A DNA stretch of 64,000 bases, from contig NC_090615.1 in NCBI RefSeq assembly GCF_004359215.1, positions 2,045,474 through 2,109,473 on the forward strand, in the 5' to 3' direction. This stretch comes from Bremia lactucae (Eukaryota; Oomycota; Peronosporomycetes; Peronosporales; Peronosporaceae). The position numbers were made by a program, and so were the translations under genes. Position 1 is the stretch's first letter. Every line of letters begins with the position of its first letter. The notes below the pieces were generated by a model. That model was not told the DNA's origin and searched no databases. It worked only from the letters and a program-made list of their open reading frames with translations. Below are positions 22,201 through 31,770 of the stretch, one piece after another.

Positions 22201-23132
22201 CCAAGTCTTGCATCGCCAATCTTTACGGCTACAATTTGTGCTCCTGGAGCAACGCCGTTGCATTCGATTTGATCCGGATAATATGCGGCAACGATACCCG
22301 CAACATGCGTCCCGTGCGCTCCAACGTCATTGACAATACTCAACACGTTGCCATTATCGTAAATATTGAGCACAAAATTGAGCTGCGACTCAGTAGAGAA
22401 CGTCGCGTACTGCCGCTCGTGTTTAAAATTCGTCATTGCGGGGATTCCAGTAAAATTACCAGTCTCGGTCGTATCTAGAGCTGCACGCCAATTTGTCCCG
22501 TCATGAAACACGACGACGTCGTAGATCGGTCCTGGATCTTCACGATTCTTCGCAAGCTCTTCCAATTGCTTAAGTTGTGCCTTCAAATCTTCTTTTTGGC
22601 GTAACACGGCGGAATCAGTGGTAGAAATGCTATTGGTTTTGCTCCACTGAACCAGTTGTTGTTGCACTTTATTGACTGCACTTCGTTGTTCGATGTCGAA
22701 TTTCTCTTGACGTTCTGTCTTGAGACGCGCGACCAACGGACCAGGGAACAAATGATAGCCAGCGACACTCCCGACATGGTATTTTCCGTCCTGACTCGGT
22801 CCCCAGTGCGGATTAAGCGTCAAGGTGCGGTTATCCGCTAGTTTTAAAAGACCGTCCGTAGCTTCGATGACTGTCGACGTGTCGACGTCTCCCGCGCCTG
22901 TGGCATCGACGATGTCAATAATCTTTGGGCGTCCGTCTGGCGTCATCTGGAGCCCAATGGCTCCTGGATCCACACCCGTGTCGAAAATAGCTACGATGGC
23001 ATCGCGACCGTCGTAATCCGGATATTGATCGAGGAATCGGTCTGCAAGGGTCTCTTGCTTGGGCAATAGCGACGCCGTCGGGAATGATTTCATTCGACTT
23101 GGAATGTGGGCTTTTGAATTTGCAATAGCCAT
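19259..23132 (-). CDS. TPP2: Tripeptidyl-peptidase II
   Basis: A giant cytosolic subtilisin-type exopeptidase that removes N-terminal tripeptides from oligopeptides released by the proteasome. Two exons (23132-20119 and 20036-19259) give about 1263 residues, against about 1250 in animals. The serine protease triad is intact: Asp51 in IFDTGVDPGA, His273 in GAHGTHVAG, Ser459 in NGTSMSSPNCAG. The oxyanion Asn371 is in VSAGNEGP. The N-terminal LLPKQET...YPDYDGRDA block also matches the family. The long insert between Asp and His and the large C-terminal region are present, as in oligomer-forming TPP2. The ATG at 23132 (context AAAATGGC) is preferred over an in-frame ATG at 23183, whose 17 extra residues have no family counterpart; Met30 is a further possibility. 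It is head-to-head with PRMT7. The last exon reads SGRRPSGFE... to a stop at 19259. Confidence 0.96.
20037..20118 (-). other. TPP2: TPP2 intron (82 bp)
   Basis: On the minus strand the donor is GTGGGT, the acceptor is TTTCTCGCAG, and a branch-like GACTAA lies upstream of the acceptor. Splicing joins ..NADLKG to SGRRPSGFE.. in frame and removes in-frame readthrough that would end soon after. Length and signals fit short oomycete introns. Confidence 0.88.
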
Positions 23133-23238
23133 TTTGATGATATATTTTAGATCTATGACAGGCAAAAGTATATATTCGTACATTGCGTCAAAGATCTAAA
23201 ATATGTCGTTAAAATTGCTATTGCAAATTCAGAAGCCC
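23108..23238. repeat. Inverted repeat spanning the TPP2 start codon
   Basis: Arms 23108-23159 and 23187-23238 (52 bp each) are reverse complements with about six mismatches, around a 27-bp loop. The left arm includes the TPP2 ATG and its first codons; the right arm lies in the promoter. Both arms share the strings TTGCAATAGC and ATATTTTAGATCT. Confidence 0.85.
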
Positions 23239-23357
23239 CCCCGTGGAATTAAAGAATCCAACCCACAATTTATTTTTAATCTCAAAATTATGCCAGTCGA
23301 ATGTCGAAATCTGATGTACCCATATTCGCAGCCAAGCATAATTAGCTGATCAAACAA
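23133..23357. promoter_or_regulatory. Bidirectional promoter between TPP2 and PRMT7
   Basis: Only 225 bp separates the two divergent start codons, so both promoters and both 5' UTRs must fit here. It contains the right arm and loop of the start-codon inverted repeat. I see no classical TATA box at a fixed distance. Confidence 0.6.
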
Positions 23358-25637
23358 ATGTACGCAGGTGTGGACAAGTATGGAGGTACACTAGTTGGAG
23401 AAAATCAACCCGATGGAACATCACTAAGTGCTCCAGCTTCAAATGTTGGCTGTTCACTTGAAGATGCGATCGAAACAGCTTCTGCGGAAGAGACCGTGGT
23501 GGTAGACGTGCCATACTCGTATTTCGAAGACGAAACTGACCCAAAGTCGGTCATCTCTGGGGTGTCCAAGGTGCTTCTCTCCGCTCAATTGAATCCCGAA
23601 GCCGGTGGTCTCATGTGGGTGGAGCATAGCAATTCTCAAAAAGCTTACAAAAACGTCGTTGCGATGTCTCAGATGACGTCCATGCTCCGCGACCATGATC
23701 GAAACGCATGCTATGGACGTGGAATTAAGCATGCAATTCAAAAATTTAAAGCTGATAGAGGTTATGCCCCTATAGTGCTTGACATTGGCACAGGCACAGG
23801 CCTGCTGTCTATGTTTGCCGTAACATACGGGGCCGCCCACGTTTATGCGTGTGAAATGTTTGAGCCCATGGCCGAGATTGCTCATCACGTGACACAAGCG
23901 AATCATCCAGACAAGATTACAGTATTCAAGCTACGGTCGACCGACTTAAAGGTTGCTCCCGATAGAGAAGAAGACCGAGACTTTAAAATGACGTACCACC
24001 TCCCACGACGTGCAGATTTGCTCGTATCAGAGCTCTTTGATTCGATCTTACTTGGGGAAGCAGTATTGCCAACGCTTCGGCATGCAATGCAGCATCTGCT
24101 GATTCCAGATGCTGTAATTGTGCCCAAGAGGGCTACAGTGTTTGCTCAAGTTATCGAATGCGCGCCACTTTATCACTTTAATGCTTTCGATGTCGAGTCT
24201 ACCAGGGGTCCAAAACTAGCTCGAAGTGATTTGGCTTGGCAATGTAAAGGTGGGAAACCCGCGTTACCATTGCATTTTCGTGCTTTTGAAAACGAGTCGA
24301 AATTCTTAACGAACCCAACAAAGGTGTTGAGCTTTGACTTTACGAAATCAACATCTGAAGAGGCGACATATGACGAGATTATTGTTGACGTGATACGAGC
24401 TGGAACTGTTCAGGCGGTTCTCATGTGGTGGCACGTGAGTTTTGATGACTGTGACAAAATAGTGTATTCGACCCAATCAAGGGCTCAGAATTGGCAGGAT
24501 CATTGGGTTCAGGTCGTCTTTCCTGTCACTGAGAATATCCCCGTGCAGCCTCTTGAAAGACTCGTGTTACGTGCTCATCACGATGACCTTCGCATCTGGT
24601 TTGATGTTGAAAGTACTCTAAGTAACGACAATACACTCACAAAATTAAAGCGCGCTATCGTCACTGAAAAAGAACCGTGCATCTGTGGCTTGCATCTCCT
24701 GTGCAATGCTGAGCGAATTTCCATGCTAAATGACCGTTCCCGTCGCGAAAGCTATGATGCGTCCGTGTCTTTAGTCGTGGCTGACCTAATAAAGTCCGAA
24801 CCTTTGCGTCAACTCTCGTGTCTTGACATCAGCGATGGATCTTTTGGTGCGCTACTAGCAGCTTCGCACCCAGAGATTAGGAGCGTGACGTCAATTGAGT
24901 CGAAAGCAGTATCCGCACGGATTTTTGAGCAGATATTATCGTATAACAATTGTCCAACCGAGGTTCTTCACAGTGGTGTTAAAGGTTTGTGTCCTGAACA
25001 CTTGCAAGGAGACGCCACAAGCGTCGATTTTCTCATTGGAGAGCCATTTTACTATTCCATGCAGAACCTTCCTATTTGGCAAGCCTTTAACTTTTGGCTA
25101 CGACGATCAGCTGTGGATTCATTACTGCACCCAAAGGCACGTGTGTTACCAGCTCGAGCCCGTGTACTGGCCCAAGCTGTGCAATTTGAGCATTTGCACC
25201 AAAGTTTTGGTGCAGTTGGCAATGTCTGTGGCTACGACCACAGCTTCTTTGATCGGTATCAAGACGACTACTACATTCGCAATTTTCCATTTCCAGTCTA
25301 CATGTATGCGTTTGAGCAGGCTTCAATTATCATTGAAATGGCTGCTTTGGACTTCATGCACCCGATTCACTCGATAGATACGAGCAATGTGATAGAGCTG
25401 AAGAACTCTGCAGCGAATGCTGTGATTGTATGGGTCGAATATGTCTTGGATGTTGCTGGCCAGTACGTGGTAACAACAGGCCCTGCTGTACGCTACGCAA
25501 AGCAGCTCATTCGTTTTCTCCCACCCGTGCCGTCACTAGCATGTGTTACAGGGTCGAAGCGTATTGTGAAAGCTACGTTCTGTTTTGACTCATTGGAAGG
25601 AACGATCGATATGAACTTTGAAACCGAGAATGCATGA
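23358..25637 (+). CDS. PRMT7: Protein arginine N-methyltransferase 7
   Basis: A type III arginine methyltransferase that makes monomethylarginine on histones and RNA-binding proteins using S-adenosylmethionine. The 759-residue protein has the tandem PRMT architecture unique to PRMT7. In the first domain: motif I VLDIGTGTGLLSMFAV (140-154), Asp/Glu binding after it, the double-E loop SELFDSILLGE (Glu225, Glu234), and NWQDHWVQ (378-385) in place of the THW loop. The second domain (about 445-740) has a degenerate SAM site (LDISDGSFG, 489-497) and GEPFYY, as expected for the pseudo-active half. The approach sequence MTSMLRDHDRNACYGRGI matches the family. The first 85 residues are a Ser/Glu-rich extension of no clear homology. 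It is divergent from TPP2, single exon, and the ATG at 23358 is the first in frame. Confidence 0.95.
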   Translation: MYAGVDKYGGTLVGENQPDGTSLSAPASNVGCSLEDAIETASAEETVVVDVPYSYFEDETDPKSVISGVSKVLLSAQLNPEAGGLMWVEHSNSQKAYKNVVAMSQMTSMLRDHDRNACYGRGIKHAIQKFKADRGYAPIVLDIGTGTGLLSMFAVTYGAAHVYACEMFEPMAEIAHHVTQANHPDKITVFKLRSTDLKVAPDREEDRDFKMTYHLPRRADLLVSELFDSILLGEAVLPTLRHAMQHLLIPDAVIVPKRATVFAQVIECAPLYHFNAFDVESTRGPKLARSDLAWQCKGGKPALPLHFRAFENESKFLTNPTKVLSFDFTKSTSEEATYDEIIVDVIRAGTVQAVLMWWHVSFDDCDKIVYSTQSRAQNWQDHWVQVVFPVTENIPVQPLERLVLRAHHDDLRIWFDVESTLSNDNTLTKLKRAIVTEKEPCICGLHLLCNAERISMLNDRSRRESYDASVSLVVADLIKSEPLRQLSCLDISDGSFGALLAASHPEIRSVTSIESKAVSARIFEQILSYNNCPTEVLHSGVKGLCPEHLQGDATSVDFLIGEPFYYSMQNLPIWQAFNFWLRRSAVDSLLHPKARVLPARARVLAQAVQFEHLHQSFGAVGNVCGYDHSFFDRYQDDYYIRNFPFPVYMYAFEQASIIIEMAALDFMHPIHSIDTSNVIELKNSAANAVIVWVEYVLDVAGQYVVTTGPAVRYAKQLIRFLPPVPSLACVTGSKRIVKATFCFDSLEGTIDMNFETENA

Positions 25638-26357
25638 TTAAGCGCAAACTTGACTGCCGTGTATTGTGTAGAGATAGAATAATTTTTGCTTATTGACTAT
25701 ATGAAAAATAATTGTGCTGACTACTTGCTAGAATAGGGCCTTGTCAGTGAAACATGCTGCTTTAGAGGAATGTGGACTATTCTTAAAGGGTAATTTATTC
25801 CCTGTTATCTAAAAGCAAAGGGTTATACTGCTTTTGCTGTACGTTGAGGGTGCTTGCCCTTTCCATTCTTAACCATACCGCTCTAGCAATTAGTCATAAG
25901 TTGGTCGAACCCGGAAGACTCACGCTCGTAAACATCAAGACACCCAATCGCATTTTAAAGGAAGTGGGGCGAGGGCGCGCACACTTGTTTAATTTATCGG
26001 TCGTTTCTTTTCGAACGGCCCGACTTCTTTCAGATTTTGATTAAACTTAATTTACCCACCTGCCAAGCATCATTGGGAGCACCAACAGTCATTTTTAACA
26101 ACAAATCATTATTCAATAAATGTTGAGAGGTCTCGATGGCAATTGATACCATCACTAAAAGCGATACCTTCATTGTGAATAGCTAGATCATAGGCGTTAA
26201 GAATTTGCTTCTTTGAGGCTTAACGACAACCACTATATTCTTGCTCGACGGACTTGTTACATTAATCTGCTACTCAATTTGACACCGATAATTTGTTCAA
26301 CAATATCTTCCGAGTTAACTCAATCAATATTCTTCAAGACTAACTTTAGTATTTCCT
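25638..26357. other. Convergent intergenic region between PRMT7 and the alpha-like gene
   Basis: 720 bp between two stop codons facing each other. AT-rich, with only short random ORFs. No repeat or RNA gene is seen. Confidence 0.6.
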
Positions 26358-28235
26358 TTAGTTGCCAATTTGCTTGTCTGTTAAACGCCATTTCATTGTC
26401 TCGAGTTCTCTTAACAGCACCAAAGTCACATTTTTTTGAATGTCCAATGACCACACTTTCGTGCGAGAGCGGGTTACAAGTTGGTGTAAAATGTCGGCAT
26501 TTTCTTCACTTGTTAGTGTAGCTACAACACTGTGCAGGAATGTCCACAACTCCAGCGGGGTATCACTTCGATAAAGTTGTGCCACATTGACAATTGTTAA
26601 GAAATAGGCGCCCAAATCAATCGCTAGTTCTGTTAGCACTGGACTTTTCAATTCAGGCGTCACCGTTGACAACATGGACTTTTGTGTGAAAAACTGCTGT
26701 ACGAGTTCCAAGAACTCGAGTGCCTCGGCATCTTCGGGCTCGGTTTCAAAGCCCAATTTGCGAGCTGTCTCGATATTCTGCTTGACTTGTGCAGCTGCGT
26801 TGATTCGTGCACGAAGGCGGCTCACAAATTTCCAGCGCGTAGCTGACTGAAATGGAGGACCACGGACCGACGCACCCGGTGCCAAGACATTGATCGGTGG
26901 AAAGACACGGCTCTGCGCAAGCGAGTACTCTAGACTGACGTAATCGTCAACAACCGACACAATCCGTTCCATAAACTCGGTAGCGATTTCTGAGCTATCT
27001 GGAGCATCGCCTAATACGAAAGACGTGAGCGAAGGCCCGCCTTCTTTTTGAGTCGAACCTTTAAATTGAGCTGAACGTTCCATCAACACAGTGTGGGCAC
27101 TAAGGCTTGCGTGAGCCGCACGAGGCAGCTTAAGGGACTGTATCAATCCCTCTACTACCATAGTATGCGACGCCAAGTCGTCATATACGATAACACTTTG
27201 ATCAGACTTGCCATTGTGCATGAGAAACTCGGCCACTGCACAGCCCGTGAATGGTGCCAAATATTGCAATACCGGCGAGTCTCGGTCGCTCGACGCAATT
27301 ATTGTCGTGTAGGGTAAAGCCTCTGATTGCTTGAGTGCATCAATAATTTGATGAATTCGAGACAAGCTCTTGCCGATACAGACGAACACAAACTGCGGCG
27401 GCTGCTCTCCGTTTGCCTTGGCTTGAGCAACCTGGTAAGCCATCATTTCTAGTGCTATACGCGTCTTGCCAGAGCTTCTTGGTCCTAAGACTGCAAACCG
27501 ATGTCCGTGCGCCATTGGATGGAGACAATCGACTGCCACTAGTCCCGTCTTAAATGGCAAGTGAAGAGGGGTACGTGCGATAAGACCGGGTACGCTCTGT
27601 GTACCCCATGTAACTTTGATGCGATCATTTGCTGTTGCAACGTCGCTTGGTGCTTGCGTATCGAATTGATGTGGTCGACCGATCGGGTCTATAACGGCGC
27701 CAGCAAAGGCTGCGACGCTCCCAGGGATCTCGAGCTGCTTGCAATGCAGCGTCACGTCCATATTCTTCATCACGGGTTCGGTGCCACGCGCAGACAGAAG
27801 CGCTATGTGCACCACTTTTTCCTCCATAAACAGCACAAGCCCCTGACTTATAGAGTGGCCAGACGCGTCTGAAACGTTTACAACGCTGCCGATCGTTGCG
27901 TGACGTAGCCCTGAGACGCGTGCCAATCCATTTTGCACGCCTATGATGACGCCACTAATTGGTAGCTCTGCCTGAGTATTTAAAAGCACATCATCTGTGG
28001 GTAGCGGTGAATGTTCGTCCTCGGCGAGCTTCATAAAATCCAGCATCTGCTGGGCTAGCGCGGATTCCGAATCATCGAGGCTTGCGCGAGAATTGATTGC
28101 ACCACACGCGTGAAAATTACGGTTATGCGTGGAAAAAGTGGAACCCCAATAAACGCTACACCAGCGTTGGCTCTGTGGCGTCCAGAACGAAGAGCGTAGA
28201 GCCCGCGAGACCCATTTGGTCCGGAGGTACCACAT
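26358..28235 (-). CDS. Divergent F1-ATPase alpha-subunit-like protein with a mitochondrial-type presequence
   Basis: The 625-residue product follows the ATP synthase alpha fold. A beta-barrel domain is at about 90-180 (GVIIGVQNGLARVSGL, then IPGSVAAFAGAVIDPIGRP). The nucleotide domain has P-loop GPRSSGKT (251-258; GDRQTGKT is usual) and Walker B SVIVYDDLA (347-355). A helical C-terminal domain follows. The stretch around the usual alpha arginine finger is rebuilt (INVLAPGASVRGPP instead of INVGLSVSRVG), and the usual ISITDGQI is replaced by VSVVDDYV. The ATG at 28235 is chosen because it begins a Arg/Trp/Ser-rich, acid-poor leader of about 45 residues typical of mitochondrial import. An in-frame ATG at 28427 would overlap ASCC2. 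The family's working alpha subunit is encoded by mitochondrial atp1 in oomycetes, so this is probably a nuclear paralogue with a regulatory or structural role (inference). Confidence 0.88.
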   Translation of the reverse strand: MWYLRTKWVSRALRSSFWTPQSQRWCSVYWGSTFSTHNRNFHACGAINSRASLDDSESALAQQMLDFMKLAEDEHSPLPTDDVLLNTQAELPISGVIIGVQNGLARVSGLRHATIGSVVNVSDASGHSISQGLVLFMEEKVVHIALLSARGTEPVMKNMDVTLHCKQLEIPGSVAAFAGAVIDPIGRPHQFDTQAPSDVATANDRIKVTWGTQSVPGLIARTPLHLPFKTGLVAVDCLHPMAHGHRFAVLGPRSSGKTRIALEMMAYQVAQAKANGEQPPQFVFVCIGKSLSRIHQIIDALKQSEALPYTTIIASSDRDSPVLQYLAPFTGCAVAEFLMHNGKSDQSVIVYDDLASHTMVVEGLIQSLKLPRAAHASLSAHTVLMERSAQFKGSTQKEGGPSLTSFVLGDAPDSSEIATEFMERIVSVVDDYVSLEYSLAQSRVFPPINVLAPGASVRGPPFQSATRWKFVSRLRARINAAAQVKQNIETARKLGFETEPEDAEALEFLELVQQFFTQKSMLSTVTPELKSPVLTELAIDLGAYFLTIVNVAQLYRSDTPLELWTFLHSVVATLTSEENADILHQLVTRSRTKVWSLDIQKNVTLVLLRELETMKWRLTDKQIGN

Positions 28236-28380
28236 GTGTTTATCTAGCAGTGTAGAAAATTCATAATTTAGCTTTATTCGAACATACAGGTCTTTGAATT
28301 CTAAAAGTTTTCGTGGTGCATGTATACCTTCCGCATAATCGGATGGACTGGTATACCTCACGGTCCGATATTTATTAAGC
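28236..28380. promoter_or_regulatory. Bidirectional promoter between the alpha-like gene and ASCC2
   Basis: 145 bp between two divergent ATGs. No clear TATA or other box is seen. The compactness suggests shared regulation of the two genes, which is inference only. Confidence 0.5.
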
Positions 28381-30354
28381 ATGAGCCTTGAATCGACGAT
28401 CTCACCGCTCGTCGCTTCTAGTGACACCGAGCTACAGTGCTATCTCTCAGATGCCTGTGCGATTGAGCATCTTTCAATCCTTCTTGATGACTTCTTCACG
28501 CGCGGGATAGCGCTACAAACGAATCTTGTTGGCAGCCAAGACGTCGACGTCAACGCCACCGCACTATCGATATCAGGTCGCGCCGTATTCTCTCTGTTTT
28601 CGCGGCTTCTGGATGCTCCACAGCTACTACAGCAAGCGTATGAGTCCAGCTTGCTGCACGTGACACGGCTAATCCCGTTTTGCCAGCTCTATGGTAGTAA
28701 GAATCAAGAGACAATTGCCGAGCTTTTGGAAGCAGTTTGCGACAATGTTGCTGAATTTCCCGCAACTTTAACTGTCCTACAGCAACTGTACATTCGGCAA
28801 CTCAACGATCTCTTCAAAGCTGTGAGACAAGCTGACGTAATGGATCTCATACACCGCTACTACGAGCTAAGTCTGTCCGTAGGTGGCATGACAACCGCAG
28901 AATCGGTACTGAAGATTCTTTTGCTAGGCAAAAAAGAGCTGTCAAAAGAGCTAAGAGAACAGAGTCATTCATTGCTTTATAGACTCGTGCAGTTTTACGA
29001 GGTAGTGCTTCCGACTTTGCAGCGGCAATTGTCGTCTTTGGACAAGAAAACGGCATCTCGAGTAGTTTTAGTGATAGCAGAGATCAGATATATTTTGTTG
29101 CTTGTTCTTGGGCGCTGCGTCGATTTTGAGTTGGACAAGCCTCTCCAATCGGGAGTGTGTGAAGGTAAGGTGCTGGCTGGATTCCACACATTAATCAGCG
29201 GATGCGTCGACGAAGACGCAGAACATGGCTCGTATTTCAGTGATTTATGGTTTCTATGCGAGTACAAGGACAAAGTCTCGGCATTTTTTCATCGCCACGA
29301 ATTGGACCAGGAGAATTTATCGTATTTAGCATTAATGATCGAGCAGCTCCCGAGGCGTCGATTCCTTCCATCGTTGGTAATTAAAGAGTCTCTTGCTATA
29401 GAAGAGGTCAAGTCGAATAGCGGTTTTGAGGAGATTGAACGTCAGGCAATGGATTTGACTGCACTGGTGCACCAAGTAAAAGACCTTTTTCCTGATTTGG
29501 GAGAAGGGTACATTGAGCTCTGTTTATTGAGTGCTGATTCACAAGTAGAGACGGTGATTAATTTTTTATTGGAAAGTAACCCTCCGCCTGTCCTTATTGA
29601 TGTATCACATGATGTAAAACCCTCGGATATCGAATTTAAGCGTGTTGAAGCACTTTTGAAAGGTAATTTATTGCCTGCTTACGAAAATAAAAAGCTGGAT
29701 CCGAATCGAGTATGGGTGGGTAAGAAAGCAATGGAAACGAGCTACGATCCACAGATTGAAGTAAAAGATCAGCAAGTAGCTAACAAGACCAAGGAACTTG
29801 TTGCCATGTATGAGGAAGAAGATGACTATGCCTATTCGAGTGGCACCGACCGTGATGGTGGCTTTGACAGCCGAGGCGATGGGGTGGCTGTCCTCGACGA
29901 GTACGACGACGATTACAATGACGAGTTTGATGACTTTGTGCCGTTTAGTATTCGCGATGGCGGACTTGGAGATAGTCAGGATGTTGTTCGTGAGCAGAAT
30001 CGTCGGATTCGTGCAAAGGAGGAGAAAGATGCCTTTTGGGAAGGCATGAAAAATAGAAACCGTGAAAGCGTTTCGCTTAAGGCTGAAGAGATGGATTACG
30101 ACGAAGAGAAAAAGGAAAGTGATAATTTTCGTGATAGGATTTTGCGCTCCCCCGCTGCTGCTGAATCGACACAGAGCTCATCTAATTCTAAGATTTCAAA
30201 TCCTCGTCAAAAAGACAAAACTCATGGAGAGAAGAAATCTTATGAGCTGTTAACACCGCAACAAATGCAGCGTCAGCGAGCGAAGAAAGACAAGAATAAG
30301 GCTAAGATCGCGAACCATAATCGGAAGGATCGTGCATTAAAGAAAATGGGCTAA
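28381..30354 (+). CDS. ASCC2: Activating signal cointegrator 1 complex subunit 2 homologue
   Basis: ASCC2 is the ubiquitin-binding subunit of the ASCC3 helicase complex, which works in alkylation repair and in splitting collided ribosomes. The 657-residue protein has the long helical N-terminal region (1-345), which in the family binds ASCC3. Then comes a CUE domain at about 358-402, with the diagnostic LFPDLGEGYIELCL and LL motif for binding Lys63-linked ubiquitin. An acidic stretch (480-520, with DEYDDDYNDEFDDF) corresponds to the acidic YDDEY-like segment of animal ASCC2. The C-terminus is Lys/Arg-rich (615-657). Single exon. The first ATG (28381) gives full-length coverage. Confidence 0.9.
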   Translation: MSLESTISPLVASSDTELQCYLSDACAIEHLSILLDDFFTRGIALQTNLVGSQDVDVNATALSISGRAVFSLFSRLLDAPQLLQQAYESSLLHVTRLIPFCQLYGSKNQETIAELLEAVCDNVAEFPATLTVLQQLYIRQLNDLFKAVRQADVMDLIHRYYELSLSVGGMTTAESVLKILLLGKKELSKELREQSHSLLYRLVQFYEVVLPTLQRQLSSLDKKTASRVVLVIAEIRYILLLVLGRCVDFELDKPLQSGVCEGKVLAGFHTLISGCVDEDAEHGSYFSDLWFLCEYKDKVSAFFHRHELDQENLSYLALMIEQLPRRRFLPSLVIKESLAIEEVKSNSGFEEIERQAMDLTALVHQVKDLFPDLGEGYIELCLLSADSQVETVINFLLESNPPPVLIDVSHDVKPSDIEFKRVEALLKGNLLPAYENKKLDPNRVWVGKKAMETSYDPQIEVKDQQVANKTKELVAMYEEEDDYAYSSGTDRDGGFDSRGDGVAVLDEYDDDYNDEFDDFVPFSIRDGGLGDSQDVVREQNRRIRAKEEKDAFWEGMKNRNRESVSLKAEEMDYDEEKKESDNFRDRILRSPAAAESTQSSSNSKISNPRQKDKTHGEKKSYELLTPQQMQRQRAKKDKNKAKIANHNRKDRALKKMG

Positions 30355-31231
30355 TTTCCTTATCTAAACCAACGTGCAGGCATAATTAAGATTAATTGTA
30401 TGTTGGATTTAGTTGACAAAAGAAATATCTGCCGAAATTGCTTTGAAAATGACCTACAGGTTCTTTATCTTATGCACCAATAAAAAAGCAATGTTTATTG
30501 TCGTATGAAAAGAGTAAAAAAGCTTTTCAAAACCATTAAGCTTTCGACAAGTTAAACATGAATCGACCACATTTTTTTTCCCTGAAGATATATTCTTAGC
30601 GAAATCACAATTTAGCACATGACCCTTTTTAACAATAATTCGCACTTAGTGTCGTTGACGTTAGATAATAGGAGGTTCGCTAAGGTACCGCAATTTAATT
30701 TTGAGGTGTGAATTACTAATTCGCCACAACATAAATGCGTTGACCGCTTACCTACTCATAGCCTTGAGCGTGCTCTTAGGCGTCAGCGTTAAGCGAGCTA
30801 GTAGTAAAATCATTTGGTGCTAGGGCCTATGTATCGATGCGAGTAGTGGAATGAGTGTGATTGCCCGTGGGGACATTAGAATCCCTGTTGACCATTGATA
30901 ATTCTTTGCGTCCTTCATCTTCTGCCCAAATGAGCGCAAGAAGCCACAACTTCATAGTGTTCCTGTAACGGGGCACACATTGGTTGGAGAACCTTTGTTG
31001 TGATTCCACAATTTTTTTTTTTAAATTTCAAATTTGCACACTAAAATTGTTATTCCCACAATTTCTGTAAAGACTTAAATTGCTATTAACAATGTTGAAT
31101 TAAGGCACGTAAACCCAACAGCATGAAGCAAGGGCATTTTATACTTGTTTGTCTTGTTGTGCAGTCCAAGAACAAAACAGAAGGAAGCGCCGTGCCAATA
31201 TAATAGAGTTTGGATTGGCAAATGTCATTGC
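30355..31231. other. Intergenic region at the right edge of the gene island
   Basis: 877 bp after the ASCC2 stop, AT-rich in the first part and without a recognisable gene. It ends where the family A LTR begins, marking the switch back to repeat DNA. Confidence 0.6.
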
Positions 31232-31770
31232 TTTAACGGGCTAAAGTTGCCCTAATGTTACACAGTCCCCGTTAAGTACACTTGGTGTACTTAAAGGGAT
31301 GGTCAATTACTAAATTAAAGTAATTAGACCCAGCACTCGAGTGTGGTTCACATTTGTGACCAACCCTTCTATATGTGATGCACATAGGTGCATTCACATT
31401 AGGAGGAATGACGCCTAGCGTCATCCGCTACGCGAGGTATCTGGAAAGATACGCTCGCAATACATATTAAGTGTTATCTATAGAGATTACATTTTGATTG
31501 ATTGGTAGAAATAGGTATCTATATTTAACACGAACAAATATAAATTAGTCTGAAAACTACTTCCTACTTGATAAGTGCGCACGAGGAGCCGGATTACCGC
31601 TCCCGTGACGACTCTTAATCACAGTACTTAGTGTGTTGGGTGAGGTCGCCAACGCGCCCACCACAACTACCTCACTGCACGCAAGAGAAGGTGGTCAAAC
31701 CGCTTTCTCGCTGTGCTAGGGTGCGTGTCTAAGAAGAGCGTGGCCGCATTACGACGTGCCCATCTACTCA
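31232..31770 (+). repeat. LTR of gypsy family A (copy 2, solo)
   Basis: About 539 bp collinear with 1984-2514, including AGACCCAGCACTC, GAAAACTACTTCCT and GTGGCCGCATTACGACGTGCCC. Termini are slightly decayed (TTTAACGGG at the start, CTACTCA at the end). No internal sequence of family A adjoins it and no obvious target duplication is seen, so it is a solo LTR. Confidence 0.8.

Noticed and set aside
22098..22478. 126-codon plus-strand ORF opposite TPP2
   Set aside because: Antisense shadow of the conserved catalytic-His region.
23133..23183. 17-codon N-terminal extension of TPP2
   Set aside because: It has no family counterpart, while the ATG at 23132 has a good context and the family N-terminus follows.
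24895..25377. 160-codon plus-strand ORF overlapping PRMT7
   Set aside because: Alternative-frame shadow of the second PRMT domain, without motifs.
26358..28235. F1-alpha-like gene as a recent mitochondrial DNA insertion (NUMT)
   Set aside because: The protein is strongly diverged, fully open over 625 codons, has an added import-type leader and sits in a head-to-head gene pair, which fits an old functional nuclear gene.
28236..28427. 64-codon N-terminal extension of the F1-alpha-like gene
   Set aside because: It would overlap the start of ASCC2 and precede the import-type leader; the ATG at 28235 gives a sensible presequence.
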